64,000 bases of DNA from Azophilus sp965215035 (GCA_965215035.1 OZ244040.1:496001-560000), one strand, 5' to 3'; positions 34,727 to 43,523 are shown, counted from the stretch's first letter. Notes: generated by a model from the sequence alone, not told the origin. Numbers and translations: made by a program.

Positions 34727-35521
34727 TCAAGACAACAGCAGTCTTTCAAGGTTAGCCTGCTGGATCAGCGACGTGAAATGGCCCTCGATCCGCTGCGCCA
34801 CGGAGCGCGACGTCACGAGCAGGCCGAGCTCGATGTTTCGTTCCTGCGCCGCCTCGGTGAAGTTCGCCGAGGTCACCAGGGCCTCCGCACCATCAATGAC
34901 CACGCACTTGGCGTGCATCGAGCTAGCCCTGCGGCCTGCGTGTTCTAGGGACCGGGGGTCGTAGTAGACGCGAGGCAGACGACTGCCGGGCCATTCGTTG
35001 CGCACGAACTCGTTCGCGAAGCGCCGGAGAATGTGACGGTCGATGGTGGTATTGCCGGGCTGACGGCGCACATCGATGCACAGGGTCGCCTCGAAGGCAT
35101 CGTCGCTGTCGAGCCGCTCGGCCAAGGTACTGAACACGGACTTTCCCTGATGGACCGCGAAGCCCACCGCGAGCACGCGCCTGTGCGCCCTGGCGAAGAG
35201 CTGCCGCATGACGACACCGGTATCGCGTGCGCCGCCGGCAGCATCCGGGCCGCTGACCACCACTTCGACGGACGACGAGGAAGCGTCAGCCGCCGGTGCG
35301 CCGGCTGCAAGGGCACGAAGCAGGAGCGCGATATGGGCGGGCGACATGTCTCTTGCGACGAGCTCCCCGAGGTATTGCGCCAACGGTGCGGCCTGAGCAG
35401 CGTCGATGTGATCACGCAGCGCCAGCGCACTCGGGGGCGGTGTCAGAAGGCCGGCTTCCAGCAGGTTCGCTAGCCGGACGAGATCCTGCCGGCTGGCCGC
35501 AGCCAAGGCGCCGAATTCCAC
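34727..35521 (-). CDS. drmC: Phospholipase D-like protein, DISARM DrmC
   Basis: The 264-residue protein has one HKD-type motif in the C-terminal half, MHAKCVVIDGAEALVTSANF, followed by ERNIELGLL. This single-PLD layout and the position directly after a DrmD-like helicase fragment identify DrmC of the DISARM anti-phage system. The start is a GTG at 35521, overlapping the TAG of the upstream fragment by one base. The frame is undamaged. Without functional drmD or drmA/B it is probably an orphan, unless DrmC works alone or with the neighbouring Argonaute pair. Confidence 0.75.
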   Translation of the reverse strand: MEFGALAAASRQDLVRLANLLEAGLLTPPPSALALRDHIDAAQAAPLAQYLGELVARDMSPAHIALLLRALAAGAPAADASSSSVEVVVSGPDAAGGARDTGVVMRQLFARAHRRVLAVGFAVHQGKSVFSTLAERLDSDDAFEATLCIDVRRQPGNTTIDRHILRRFANEFVRNEWPGSRLPRVYYDPRSLEHAGRRASSMHAKCVVIDGAEALVTSANFTEAAQERNIELGLLVTSRSVAQRIEGHFTSLIQQANLERLLLS

Positions 35522-36403
35522 TACGACTCCTGTTCGGAGAGATCGAAGAAAGCGGCATCCTCGACACCGACCGTCGGAACCACAAGCGCCCGGTCGAGGA
35601 AATCGTTGCGCTGATCAAGGCGGCTCGGGTTCCAAGGCAGGTCGAAATGGAACAGATCATGACAGTGCCGCTGCAGATTGAGGCCCTCCCGCGCAGCGTC
35701 CGTCGCGATGAGGATGCGCAGCGGATGGTCGCCCGGCTCCGTGTTAAAGGCGTGCTTGACGTCTTCCCGCCGCTGCCGGGAGGTCGTGCCCGTGAAGGCC
35801 GCGATCCACTCGCGTGGCCGGTCGGAGTGCGCGATCGCCTCGTTCAGGCTGCGCTGAAGCCAGCGGCGCGTGTCCTCGTACTCGGTGAAGATAAGCAGGC
35901 GACCGCCGGTCCACTGAGGTGGTGTCGGGGGGGGGGGGGGCTTTAGACGCTGCATACAGCGGGCACATGTTGGCGTCGATCCACTCGACGATCCTGCGCA
36001 CACGCGCATCGGCGTCGTAGCGGCCTGCCTCGGCGACCTTGCGCAGCGGGTCGAGCTGGTAGGCGTCGATGCGAATGCCGGCGCGGAAGGGCGCCTGAAA
36101 GAGGTTAGGGTCGGTCGCCGTCACGCAGTTCCACGACAGCGTGCGGAGATAGGCGGCGAACAGCGCCGGATCGTCGAAGCCCTTGTCGGCCACGGCGGAC
36201 CAGCCATCGTCCTCGAGCACACGGGCTTCGAGCTCGTGCTCCCACAACACCGACAGCGGTTCGCCCTGCGCGTCGTCGTCAAGGCAGGAAAGATCGACGA
36301 GCATGGCTTCACCGGATGACGGAGGCGGCACCACCTTCTCGACGAGGTAGCGGCGCTGGCGGACCAGGGCGACTCTGCCGGGTTCGGGAGAGAGCGGCGT
36401 CAT
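35521..36403 (-). pseudogene. drmD: DISARM DrmD-like SNF2 helicase, collapsed remnant
   Basis: On the minus strand the N-terminus reads MTPLSPEPGRVALVRQRRYL and continues through DLSCLDDDAQGEPLSVLWEH to RAGIRIDAYQLDPLRKV. Walker A and the rest of the first ATPase lobe should follow, but the frame jumps to YDADARVRRIVEWIDANMCP of the second lobe. At a run of 14 C (minus strand, 35927-35940) the frame shifts to GGRLLIFTEYEDTRRWLQ, through ILIATDAAREGLNLQ and HFDLPWNPSRLDQRN. It is then cut again to a short tail. At least two internal deletions plus one frameshift make it non-functional. Confidence 0.75.
35927..35940. repeat. Homopolymer of 14 G (C on the coding strand) inside the drmD remnant
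   Basis: Fourteen consecutive G occur exactly where the reading frame of the helicase remnant changes. Removal or addition of one or two bases would join the upstream frame to the RLLIFTEYEDTRR frame. Such a tract can slip in replication, but can also be an assembly error. Confidence 0.8.
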
Positions 36404-36465
36404 GCTGTCGACCCGTTGGCTTGGACCTTGATCAGGATGCGTCGCTCCATCAACTTACCGAACGA

Positions 36466-37098
36466 CTAGGCGGTGGGGACCGATGAGTTCAGCGCGGCGG
36501 CCCGCTTGAACGCCTCGCGCGCGGTTAGACGGTCGCGGTATTCCGCGAGCGTGTCGGGTACGCCAACCCCATAGGCGCGGGCCCAGATTAGACAGGAGAC
36601 CAGCATCAGGTCCGCGCCGGTGAATTGCGCACCGACCAGGTAGCCGCTAGCGCGCAGCCGCTGTTCGGCGAAGCCGATGAGCTTGCCGAAGCCCTCGATG
36701 GCCGTGGCCACCGCTGCCGGCGCCTCGCCATACAGTTCGGCAAGGTCGCGGTGCTTACGCAGGATATAGAGGGTATGCGCGTCGAGTTCCATCTGTACGT
36801 AGGCGAGCCACTCGTTGTATCTGGCGCGGTCGGTCGTATAGGGGGCGGGCACCAAGCCGGTGTCGGGGCCGTAGCGGTCGCCTAGGTAGGTGATGATGGC
36901 GGCACTTTCCGTCAACACCATGTCTCCATCGACCAGCACGGGAATCTTTCCCTTGACGTTCAGTGCCAGGAATTCCTCGGTGTGGGTTTCGCCGGAGCGC
37001 GGAGCGATGAGCTTCGCCTCGTAGGGCACATCGAGTTCGTGCAGCATCCAGTGCGCCCGCAACGTGCGCGCGGTGGCGCCGCCCCACAGGGTGATCAT
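36466..37098 (-). CDS. Glutathione S-transferase
   Basis: The 210-residue protein has a thioredoxin-like N-terminal domain with LNVKGKIPVLVDGD (the cis-proline of the glutathione site) and TESAAIITYLGDRY. The helical C-terminal domain includes TGADLMLVSCLIWA. It conjugates or reduces substrates with glutathione in the cytoplasm. Its start overlaps the stop of the monooxygenase-fold gene by 4 bases, so the two are co-transcribed. The combination suggests detoxification of a quinone or other electrophile. Confidence 0.9.
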   Translation of the reverse strand: MITLWGGATARTLRAHWMLHELDVPYEAKLIAPRSGETHTEEFLALNVKGKIPVLVDGDMVLTESAAIITYLGDRYGPDTGLVPAPYTTDRARYNEWLAYVQMELDAHTLYILRKHRDLAELYGEAPAAVATAIEGFGKLIGFAEQRLRASGYLVGAQFTGADLMLVSCLIWARAYGVGVPDTLAEYRDRLTAREAFKRAAALNSSVPTA

Positions 37099-37397
37099 TG
37101 GGGCATGTCGATTTCGGTGGCGTCGTAGAAGTGGGCGCTGACGTCGCGCGGCGGGTGCGCCTGCATGGCCTTTTGAAACTCGGCCATGTGCGGGGTTTGG
37201 AAGTGGGCGGACAGCGCCTCCCTGGTTGCCCAGCGCTCGGTGATGCGGATGGCACCGGGGTCGGCCAACTCCACGCTGAAGCTGTAATCCTCGCAGCCCT
37301 CCTCCTGGAGGGTGGCGGCCTGCATTGCGATAATGGCATCGCGCATCACCGATACGGTTTCCGGCGTGGTCTGGATGCGGGCATTGACAACGATCAT
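37095..37397 (-). CDS. Antibiotic biosynthesis monooxygenase (ABM) fold protein
   Basis: The 100-residue protein is a single ABM ferredoxin-like domain (MIVVNARIQTTPETVSVMRD, later EGCEDYSFSVELADPGAIRI and ERWATREALSAHF). Family members such as YgiN are quinol monooxygenases, while others are heme-degrading or of unknown function. It is translationally coupled to the GST downstream. The promoter side (37398-37658) has no gene; it contains GC-rich spacer and then nested repeats. Confidence 0.88.
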   Translation of the reverse strand: MIVVNARIQTTPETVSVMRDAIIAMQAATLQEEGCEDYSFSVELADPGAIRITERWATREALSAHFQTPHMAEFQKAMQAHPPRDVSAHFYDATEIDMPQ

Positions 37398-37658
37398 GGT
37401 GCTTTTCCTGCTGTTTTGCGTAGTCTAACAGCTATGCGCAGGTGCGCTTAAGGTCGATGGCTGTGATTCCCAGGGCGGTTAAACACCGCCGGGTTATCCG
37501 GTTCGCCGCACTCCGCTTTACTCCAGATACATGGCGGTGCGGGCGGCTGCAATGGTTCTAGGGCGGTTGCGACGGCATCCAGTGCAGCCGGTCGTGGCCG
37601 CTTTGCCGTAGCACGCATTGCCCCGCCGCAGCCACATCCCATAGCGCAATATAGGGTC

Positions 37659-37910
37659 TAGGAACTCCAAGCAGGCCCATCCCCGGGTGGTGTATCAGTT
37701 TGCATCTGTGAATTGAGCAGGGGCAGAGCACACAGGTGATGCGGCAGGGCCGGAATGCAAACTGATATACTGCCCATCCCCGCCTCGTTCAGCATCGCAA
37801 AGTAATAATGCGATCATTACTTTACTAGAAAAATCAGATACATAACGTATCTGACTTAGGCCGAGCATGCTTTTGCGGCAGGAACCTTTGACTGAATCAG
37901 AGATCCGCCG
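37659..37910. repeat. MITE-like element, family 1, copy D, split by a family-2 element
   Basis: The left portion TAGGAACTCCAAGCAGGCCC and the right portion after 37782 (GCCTCGTTCAGCATCGCAAA, then the TACATAACGTATCTGAC core) together match copy B at 12174-12334. Between them lies a family-2 element at 37685-37771. The right terminus, CTCTGATTCAG on the minus strand, contains the TGA stop of the DM13 gene. Confidence 0.65.
37685..37771. repeat. MITE-like element, family 2, copy B, nested with 10-bp duplication
   Basis: The arms GTGTATCAGTTTGCAT and, on the other strand, GTATATCAGTTTGCAT enclose a 45-base centre. Exact 10-bp direct repeats GCCCATCCCC flank the element at 37675-37684 and 37772-37781. 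The uninterrupted copy B of family 1 has this site once (GCCCATCCGC). This demonstrates insertion with target duplication. Confidence 0.7.
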
Positions 37911-38409
37911 AGGCGATGTATTGGCCAAAGCTCTCGCACCAAATGGTCAAGGCACCCGTATTGGCGAACGCCTCCTCCTCGACGGCATAGACTTGGGAGC
38001 CTGTGAAACTCTTCAGCTTGGCGATGCGGCGGCGTTCGCCATCGGCCTCGAAGTGAGCTTCGTCGTCGATACCGCCGCGGGTGTTGAGGTAGACCCAGAA
38101 GTTCGGCCCAGGGCCAACCTCGAAGTCCGGCTGCAATTCGATCAGCGCGCCGCCGTCGATGCCCCGGTAGACACGCACGCCGCCGCGTCCCCAGTGAGCG
38201 AAATCCTGTCCGGAAACGCCTTCCCGAAACCGCGTCTCGATGATCGCCGGCACCTCCCGACCGGCATAGGTCGCGACGGTTTCATTGACCTCCGCAGGCG
38301 GAAACAGGAATGGAAACAGGAGCAACGCTGCTCCACCACCAAGCAAGGTCGCGAGTGAGCCGACCAGGACACCGATGAGCACGTTCTTCGCTGTATCACC
38401 CCAACACAC
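37897..38409 (-). CDS. DM13 domain membrane-anchored protein
   Basis: The 170-residue protein has an N-terminal membrane helix (VLIGVLVGSLATLLGGGAAL, about residues 10-36) and a DM13 domain covering the rest. The domain includes GGALIELQPDFEVGPGPNFW and the final LTIWCESFGQYIASADL with the family's conserved cysteine. DM13 domains are thought to act in electron transfer or redox sensing outside the membrane. The TGA stop lies inside the terminus of a MITE-like element but the domain is complete. Confidence 0.8.
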   Translation of the reverse strand: MCWGDTAKNVLIGVLVGSLATLLGGGAALLLFPFLFPPAEVNETVATYAGREVPAIIETRFREGVSGQDFAHWGRGGVRVYRGIDGGALIELQPDFEVGPGPNFWVYLNTRGGIDDEAHFEADGERRRIAKLKSFTGSQVYAVEEEAFANTGALTIWCESFGQYIASADL

Positions 38410-38745
38410 AGAAGCCGCCCATGAAACACTAGCTGGCTACCATGATAAAACATGTTTCGGGCACCGGGTGATCAAACATGTCCAACATGTTCTTCCGCGG
38501 GACATCGGGCGCGCCGGGACCGCTCCGGGTTGTTCGTGGCTATTCGAGCGCGTTGGGCATGGCGTTGCCCAACCGGGGACTGAACCCAACGGATTGTTTG
38601 ATGTCGGGGCCGGCGGTGTTCGGCTCGAGACACCCCTCGCCGTCGAGCGCACTTCGCACAACGATCACCCAACATCTCCTATAGCGGAAGCCCGGCGAAG
38701 GGATCAAGAATCCCGTACTGGCCCCCCGAAAAAAGGAGTACACTT
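38410..38745. other. Intergenic region with short palindromes; no gene recognised
   Basis: AAACATGTTT at about 38448 and AACATGTCCAACATGTT at about 38476 are palindromic and could be protein-binding sites between the divergent DM13 and coiled-coil genes. The remaining sequence has open frames on both strands but none resembles a known protein. Confidence 0.3.
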
Positions 38746-39102
38746 GTGCCAACCGAACTCGGCGAATACAGGGCAATGGTGGACAGGCTAGCCGAAGGCG
38801 GCTTCACGGATTCCCAGACCCGGGCGCTGGTTGACTTCGTCGCGGGCGTGGTCTCTGGACTGCGCGATGAGATGCACGACGGATTCCGCGCCCTACACGA
38901 ACGCTTCGACCGGATCGACGACCGAATCGACCAGGTCGACCACCGAATCGACCGGGTCGAAGACCGCCTCGACCGGATCGATGATCGGTTCGACCGGATT
39001 AATGATCGTTTCGACAGCCTGAAGAATTGGCTGATCGGGGGCCTGGGCACGCTGGTCGTCTCCCTGATCGGTGCCATTGTCGCGCTGACCGTTCACCTGT
39101 AA
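38746..39102 (+). CDS. Coiled-coil protein with C-terminal membrane anchor
   Basis: The 118-residue protein starts at a GTG preceded by AAAAGGAGTACACTT. After a 45-residue head comes a run of seven-residue repeats of the form D-R-I/F-D-x-I/V-D (for example RFDRIDDRIDQVDHRIDRVE, about residues 53-72, continuing to about 95). A hydrophobic helix at about 100-117 ends the chain. The layout resembles DUF1640/CCDC90-like small coiled-coil membrane proteins. Such tail-anchored oligomers often scaffold membrane complexes; the function here is unknown. Confidence 0.65.
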   Translation: MPTELGEYRAMVDRLAEGGFTDSQTRALVDFVAGVVSGLRDEMHDGFRALHERFDRIDDRIDQVDHRIDRVEDRLDRIDDRFDRINDRFDSLKNWLIGGLGTLVVSLIGAIVALTVHL

Positions 39103-39166
39103 CGAATTTCCCGGCCCGACAGCACAGCATGTGCGCCGACGAGCCACAGGGTTGATTGCGCAAAGC

Positions 39167-39361
39167 CTACGGTAGCCCGGCGTAACGCGCCCAAGGGCAT
39201 TTCGCCCCGAGCACGGCGACCGGTTTCTCCTCCATACAGGGGTAGGCCAGATCGCCAAAGAGGCGGCGGAACTCGATGTGCTGTGCGCCGGGTACCTGCG
39301 GCCCCGTATCGATGCCGGCGGCAACCCGAAGGGAGGCACCGCGATCAACGAAGACCCCCAC
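39167..39361 (-). pseudogene. Possible gene fragment, unidentified
   Basis: A minus-strand frame of 64 residues ends KPVAVLGAKCPWARYAGLP and includes HIEFRRLFGDLAYPCMEE, which looks like real protein sequence. The N-terminal part is poorly supported and no ribosome site precedes it. I do not recognise the family. It is probably the tail of a decayed gene within the 39103-39444 spacer. Confidence 0.25.
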
Positions 39362-39444
39362 AATTTATGTAACTTATTGAAATATAAAAGTTTGATCTGC
39401 CGATGGACACATATAATCGTTATGGTTACCCGTCGGACAGCACA

Positions 39445-39549
39445 CTGGGGAAGGTCTGAACAAGTACGCCATTACCTGATAGCGTCAAGCAAAATCCATC
39501 GGTTACGGAGCATGGTGCCCGGAACATGAACTTAATCAGGCTTTCCCTA
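39445..39549. repeat. MITE-like element, family 1 variant, copy E (inverted)
   Basis: Read on the minus strand it begins TAGGGAAAGCCTGATTAAG, passes through GGGCACCATGCTCCGTAACC and GCTATCAGGTAATGGCGTAC, and ends near GACCTTCCCCAG. This matches copy C at 18629-18738 over its full length. The first TAG is the stop codon of dadA. Confidence 0.7.
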
Positions 39550-40821
39550 GATGCGCTGGGGAGAAAAGGCGTCGAGGTCGATGGCGGGCGCAGCGCCGCA
39601 AATCCGCTCTGCCAGTGCCTTGGCGGAGCCCGCGGCCAAGGTCCAACCCAGGCCGCCGTGTCCGGTGTTGGCGTATACATTGGGCACGGTCGTCGCGCCG
39701 ACCAGAGGCAGGCCATCGGCAGATAGCGGCCGCAATCCGGCAAAGGGCTGGATAGCGTCCCGATCCATCGTCCGTGCAAACTCCGGCAACACCGTTTCCA
39801 CCAGGCGCACCAGGTAGGCGATGCGCTCGGGGTCGATACGCTCGTCGAAGCCGCAGAAGTCCGCCGTACCCGCCACCCGCAACGAATCGCCAAGCGCGTT
39901 GATGCCCGCATGCACCCCCATGTCGCTAATAACGTGGCGCGGCCGATCCCGCCAGTCTCCCAGCGGTATCGTCAACGAATAACCCTTGGCCGGAGCGATG
40001 GGCAAGCGAATGCCCAACGCGCCGGCCAGGCGCCCGGAGTAGGTTCCGGCCGCGATGACGAGGCTATCGGCGGACACCTCGGTTGTGCCCACCCTGACCC
40101 GTACACCGGAAGAGTCGGCGGCGATAAGCGAAACCGGTTGCCCATACTCGAACTTGGCGCCAAGTTGCTGCGCCCGGTCGGCGAGCGCCCTGGCAAATAG
40201 GTATGAATCGCCGGATTCGTCGCGGGGAAACAGTATTCCGCCGTACAGTGCGTCGCCGATAGGAATCAGACTCGGCTCGGACTGCAACAGCGTATCCCGA
40301 TCCAGGCGCTGCCACGCGGCCCCTCGTTCGCCCAGGTGGTCGAGGAGCGGCGTATAGCTGTCAAGGGCGCCTTGATCGCGGAAAATGAACAGGCAGCCAC
40401 AGGCGCGGTGACTGTATTCGATGCCCTGATCTCGGCGCAGTTCGGCCATGCATTCCAGGGAATAAAGAGCAAGCTCGCGGTTTAGGGCGACATGCCTGAA
40501 GAAGGTATCGGTGTTGGCCGCACGCAGGAAACGCATGCCCCAGGGCAACAGCCGAACCAGCTCTCCGGTGCGTAGCAGCTTGGCGGCGTCTTTCCGGCTG
40601 CGGCCGATACTTGACCACCACCAGCTCGGCAGTACGCTCAAAATGCCCGGCTTGTTCCAGATTTCCGGGCATTCGGCCTGCAGATACCCGCCATTGCCGA
40701 AGCTCGCCTCCAGGGCCGGGCGCCTGTTGCGTTCCAATACCGTCACCTCGACACCCGCCCCGGCGAGGTAGTACGCGGTGCAGATGCCCTGCAGACCAGC
40801 GCCAACAATCACGACCCGCAT
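39547..40821 (-). CDS. dadA: D-amino acid dehydrogenase
   Basis: The 424-residue FAD protein starts MRVVIVGAGLQGICTAYYLA with the dinucleotide motif at residues 7-12. It has the DadA segments FGNGGYLQAECPEIWNKPG, GMRFLRAAN and the C-terminal LRPLSADGLPLVG and NTGHGGLGWTLAAGS. It oxidises D-amino acids, classically D-alanine, to the keto acid and passes electrons to quinones at the inner membrane. It complements the alanine racemase at 10929. The TAG stop is supplied by a MITE-like element. ATG 40821 follows GGAGCGGGAACCACC. Confidence 0.93.
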   Translation of the reverse strand: MRVVIVGAGLQGICTAYYLAGAGVEVTVLERNRRPALEASFGNGGYLQAECPEIWNKPGILSVLPSWWWSSIGRSRKDAAKLLRTGELVRLLPWGMRFLRAANTDTFFRHVALNRELALYSLECMAELRRDQGIEYSHRACGCLFIFRDQGALDSYTPLLDHLGERGAAWQRLDRDTLLQSEPSLIPIGDALYGGILFPRDESGDSYLFARALADRAQQLGAKFEYGQPVSLIAADSSGVRVRVGTTEVSADSLVIAAGTYSGRLAGALGIRLPIAPAKGYSLTIPLGDWRDRPRHVISDMGVHAGINALGDSLRVAGTADFCGFDERIDPERIAYLVRLVETVLPEFARTMDRDAIQPFAGLRPLSADGLPLVGATTVPNVYANTGHGGLGWTLAAGSAKALAERICGAAPAIDLDAFSPQRI

Positions 40822-40903
40822 GGTGGTTCCCGCTCCTTGCAGCCCCCCGACTCCACTGGCTAGAGCCTAACAGAAACGGGCCCGCGCTACGGCTACCGGA
40901 CAC

Positions 40904-42235
40904 TCAGGGCGCGATGCCCTCGTAGTGGCTGTTTACCATTAGGTGGACCCAGATGCTGGCGAAGTAGCCGAGCGCAATGACCGGAGTCCACTTCAGGTGG
41001 CCGAAGAACGTGTACATGCCCCGCGCCTGCCCCATCAGCGCCACACCGGCCGCCGAACCGATGGACAGCATGCTGCCGCCGACGCCCGCCGTCAGCGTCA
41101 CGAGCAGCCATTGGGCGACGTCCATGGTCGGTTGCATCTGCAATACAGCCACCATAACCGGAATGTTGTCGACAATCGCCGAGAGGATGCCAACCATGGT
41201 GTTGGCAAAGGTGGGACCGAGTTCAATGTACATATACTGGGATACCAGGTCGAGATAGCCGACAAAGCCTAGGCCGCCGACACACATGATGACCCCGAAG
41301 AAGAACAGCAGGGTATCCCACTCCGCCCGTGCGACTTCCCGAAAGCTGTCGAACGGTACAACATCGCCGGTCTCCTCACCCGGCCCCGCGGCGTTCGCCC
41401 CGCCTTCGGTGCGGCTCAGGTAGTGGCCGAATATTTTCAGATACGCAAGCCCCGTCATCATGCCAAGGAACGGCGGCAGGTGCAGGAAGTTGTGGAAGGA
41501 TACGGCAGTTGCCACCGTGCATCCGAACAGGAACATGATGCGTTTCGCGCCGCGCCGCATCACAACCCTTTCATCTGTCACCTCCGGCGTCGCATTCTCC
41601 ACAAAGAAGGCCATGATGACCGCCGGAATCACGTAATTGACCACCGAGGGAATGAACAGCGCGAAGAATGTCCAGAAATCCAGGACGCCGCGCTGCCACA
41701 CCATCAGCGTGGTTATGTCGCCGAACGGGCTGAAGGCACCACCCGCGTTGGCGGCCACGACGATGTTCACGCACCCTATGCCGATGAAGCGGGTATTGCC
41801 CTTGCCCACCGCCAGCACCACGGCGCACATCACCAGTGCCGTAGTAAGGTTGTCGATAATCGGCGACAGGAAAAAACTGATGACGCCGGTAATCCAGAAA
41901 AGCTGCCGGAAGCTGAACCCGTGGCGCACCAGCCAGGACCGCAGCGCATCGAATACGCCCCGGTCACTCATCGAGTTGACGTAGGTCATGGCGCACAACA
42001 GGAACAGGAAAAGCTCGCCGAATTCGATGAGAAAATGCCGCACCGCCTCTTCGGCCTCGTGGGTCATGCTGCCACCAACGTACTGCCCGGCGATGAAGGC
42101 CCAGATGACCCCAGCGCCGAGCATCACCGGCACCGACTTGCGCAGGTGCGTGAATTCCTCCGCGATCACGAAGGAATAGGAAAGAACAAAAACGATGATT
42201 ACGGTAATTCCAACCCAGTGCACAGTGAGATCCAT
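40904..42235 (-). CDS. nhaD: Na+/H+ antiporter, NhaD family
   Basis: The 443-residue membrane protein has about 12 hydrophobic helices. It carries the NhaD-type segments SPIIDNLTTALVMCAVVLAV and AANAGGAFSPFGDITTLMVW, whose Asp and Asn/Gly pairs form the ion-binding core. Repeat-related IVDNIPVMVAVLQMQP lies near the C-terminus. NhaD exchanges cytoplasmic sodium (or lithium) for protons and is common in marine and haloalkaliphilic gammaproteobacteria. ATG 42235 (MDLTVHWVGITV) is chosen because GAGGAAT lies upstream; the longer frame lacks hydrophobic character. Confidence 0.93.
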   Translation of the reverse strand: MDLTVHWVGITVIIVFVLSYSFVIAEEFTHLRKSVPVMLGAGVIWAFIAGQYVGGSMTHEAEEAVRHFLIEFGELFLFLLCAMTYVNSMSDRGVFDALRSWLVRHGFSFRQLFWITGVISFFLSPIIDNLTTALVMCAVVLAVGKGNTRFIGIGCVNIVVAANAGGAFSPFGDITTLMVWQRGVLDFWTFFALFIPSVVNYVIPAVIMAFFVENATPEVTDERVVMRRGAKRIMFLFGCTVATAVSFHNFLHLPPFLGMMTGLAYLKIFGHYLSRTEGGANAAGPGEETGDVVPFDSFREVARAEWDTLLFFFGVIMCVGGLGFVGYLDLVSQYMYIELGPTFANTMVGILSAIVDNIPVMVAVLQMQPTMDVAQWLLVTLTAGVGGSMLSIGSAAGVALMGQARGMYTFFGHLKWTPVIALGYFASIWVHLMVNSHYEGIAP

Positions 42236-42476
42236 GGTGCTATTCAATTCCTCTTGTCGATTTCCGGTTTGTCGATTTCCATCGCCGCCGGCCACCAGCC
42301 GGCGGAAAGGCGCAGTTTGCCAAACATCGGGCGCGAGCGCATAGGCCCAATTCTGATGGATCGGGCTTTGCCGGGGGCTGGTAGGCGGCTTTGGGATCGT
42401 TCTGGTTGCCACCGACCGGCTCTCAATTTGGTGGCGGATACCCGGTAGAATGCGCGGTTTTCGTGGCGGAGGATGC

Positions 42477-43484
42477 ATGGCCATGCGCGACGGGTTCACC
42501 GGCAGCATCGGCAACACACCGCTCATACGCATCCGCACACTGAGCGAGGCGACCGGCTGTGAGATTCTCGGCAAGGCCGAATTCCTGAATCCGGGCGGGT
42601 CCGTCAAGGACCGGGCGGCGCTGTGGATGGTGCGCGAACACGAGCAGAGCGGCGCACTCCAGCCGGGCGGCACGGTGGTGGAGGGAACAGCGGGCAATAC
42701 CGGCATCGGCCTGGCCCATGTCTGCAACGAGCGCGGCTACCCGTGCGTAATCTATATGCCCGACAACCAATCGCCGGAGAAGGTCGACATCCTGAAGACC
42801 CTGGGCGCCGAGGTGCGCGTTGTCGCCACGGTTCCCTACAAGGACCCGATGAATTACCAAAAGCAGGCGGGGCGTTATGCCGCATCCCTTAAGAACGCGG
42901 TATGGGCCAACCAGTTCGACAATGTCGCCAACCGCCTCGCGCACTACGAATCGACCGGACCCGAGATCTGGGAGCAAACGGGCGGCGGAGTGGATGCCTT
43001 CACATGCTCGGTGGGCACCGGCGGCACCCTGGCGGGCGTATCCCGGTACCTGAAGGAACAGCGCCCGGACATCCGCATCGTCCTGGCCGACCCCCACGGC
43101 AGCGCCCTGTACAACTGGGTGACCACCGGCAAGGCTGTTATGACGCCCGGCCCGTCCATCACCGAGGGCATCGGCAACAGCCGGGTTACCGACAATCTCG
43201 CCGGCACCGAAATCGACCATGCCGTGCAGGTCGGCGACCAGCGCATGGTGGCCATGGTCTACAAGATGCTGCGCGGCGATGGCTGGTTCTTCGGGTCAAG
43301 CACCGGCATCAACCTGTGCGCCGCGGTGGCGGTGGCCGAGTCGCTCGGCCCCGGCCACACCATCGTGACCGTGCTAGCCGATACCGGCCACAAATATCAG
43401 TCCAGCCTGTTCAATGGGGATTTTTTGGCGGCGCGGGGGTTGACACCTGAGAGTCCACCGGCCGAGTCGCCAAGCCAGCGGTAG
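42477..43484 (+). CDS. cysK: Cysteine synthase (O-acetylserine sulfhydrylase) family protein
   Basis: A 335-residue fold-type II PLP enzyme with GSVKDRAA holding the Schiff-base lysine (Lys44), the substrate loop EGTAGNTGIGLA, the phosphate loop SVGTGGTLAGVSRYLKE and ADTGHKY at the C-terminus. It makes cysteine from O-acetylserine and sulfide. The substrate loop reads TAGNTG rather than the usual TSGNTG, and FGSSTGINL follows near the end; a related beta-replacement substrate is possible. GGAGG lies just before the tandem starts ATG 42477 and 42483. Confidence 0.88.
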   Translation: MAMRDGFTGSIGNTPLIRIRTLSEATGCEILGKAEFLNPGGSVKDRAALWMVREHEQSGALQPGGTVVEGTAGNTGIGLAHVCNERGYPCVIYMPDNQSPEKVDILKTLGAEVRVVATVPYKDPMNYQKQAGRYAASLKNAVWANQFDNVANRLAHYESTGPEIWEQTGGGVDAFTCSVGTGGTLAGVSRYLKEQRPDIRIVLADPHGSALYNWVTTGKAVMTPGPSITEGIGNSRVTDNLAGTEIDHAVQVGDQRMVAMVYKMLRGDGWFFGSSTGINLCAAVAVAESLGPGHTIVTVLADTGHKYQSSLFNGDFLAARGLTPESPPAESPSQR

Positions 43485-43523
43485 TCCATCGACCCGAGAA
43501 TCCGCGAGCCGCGTCCGGGCGGG

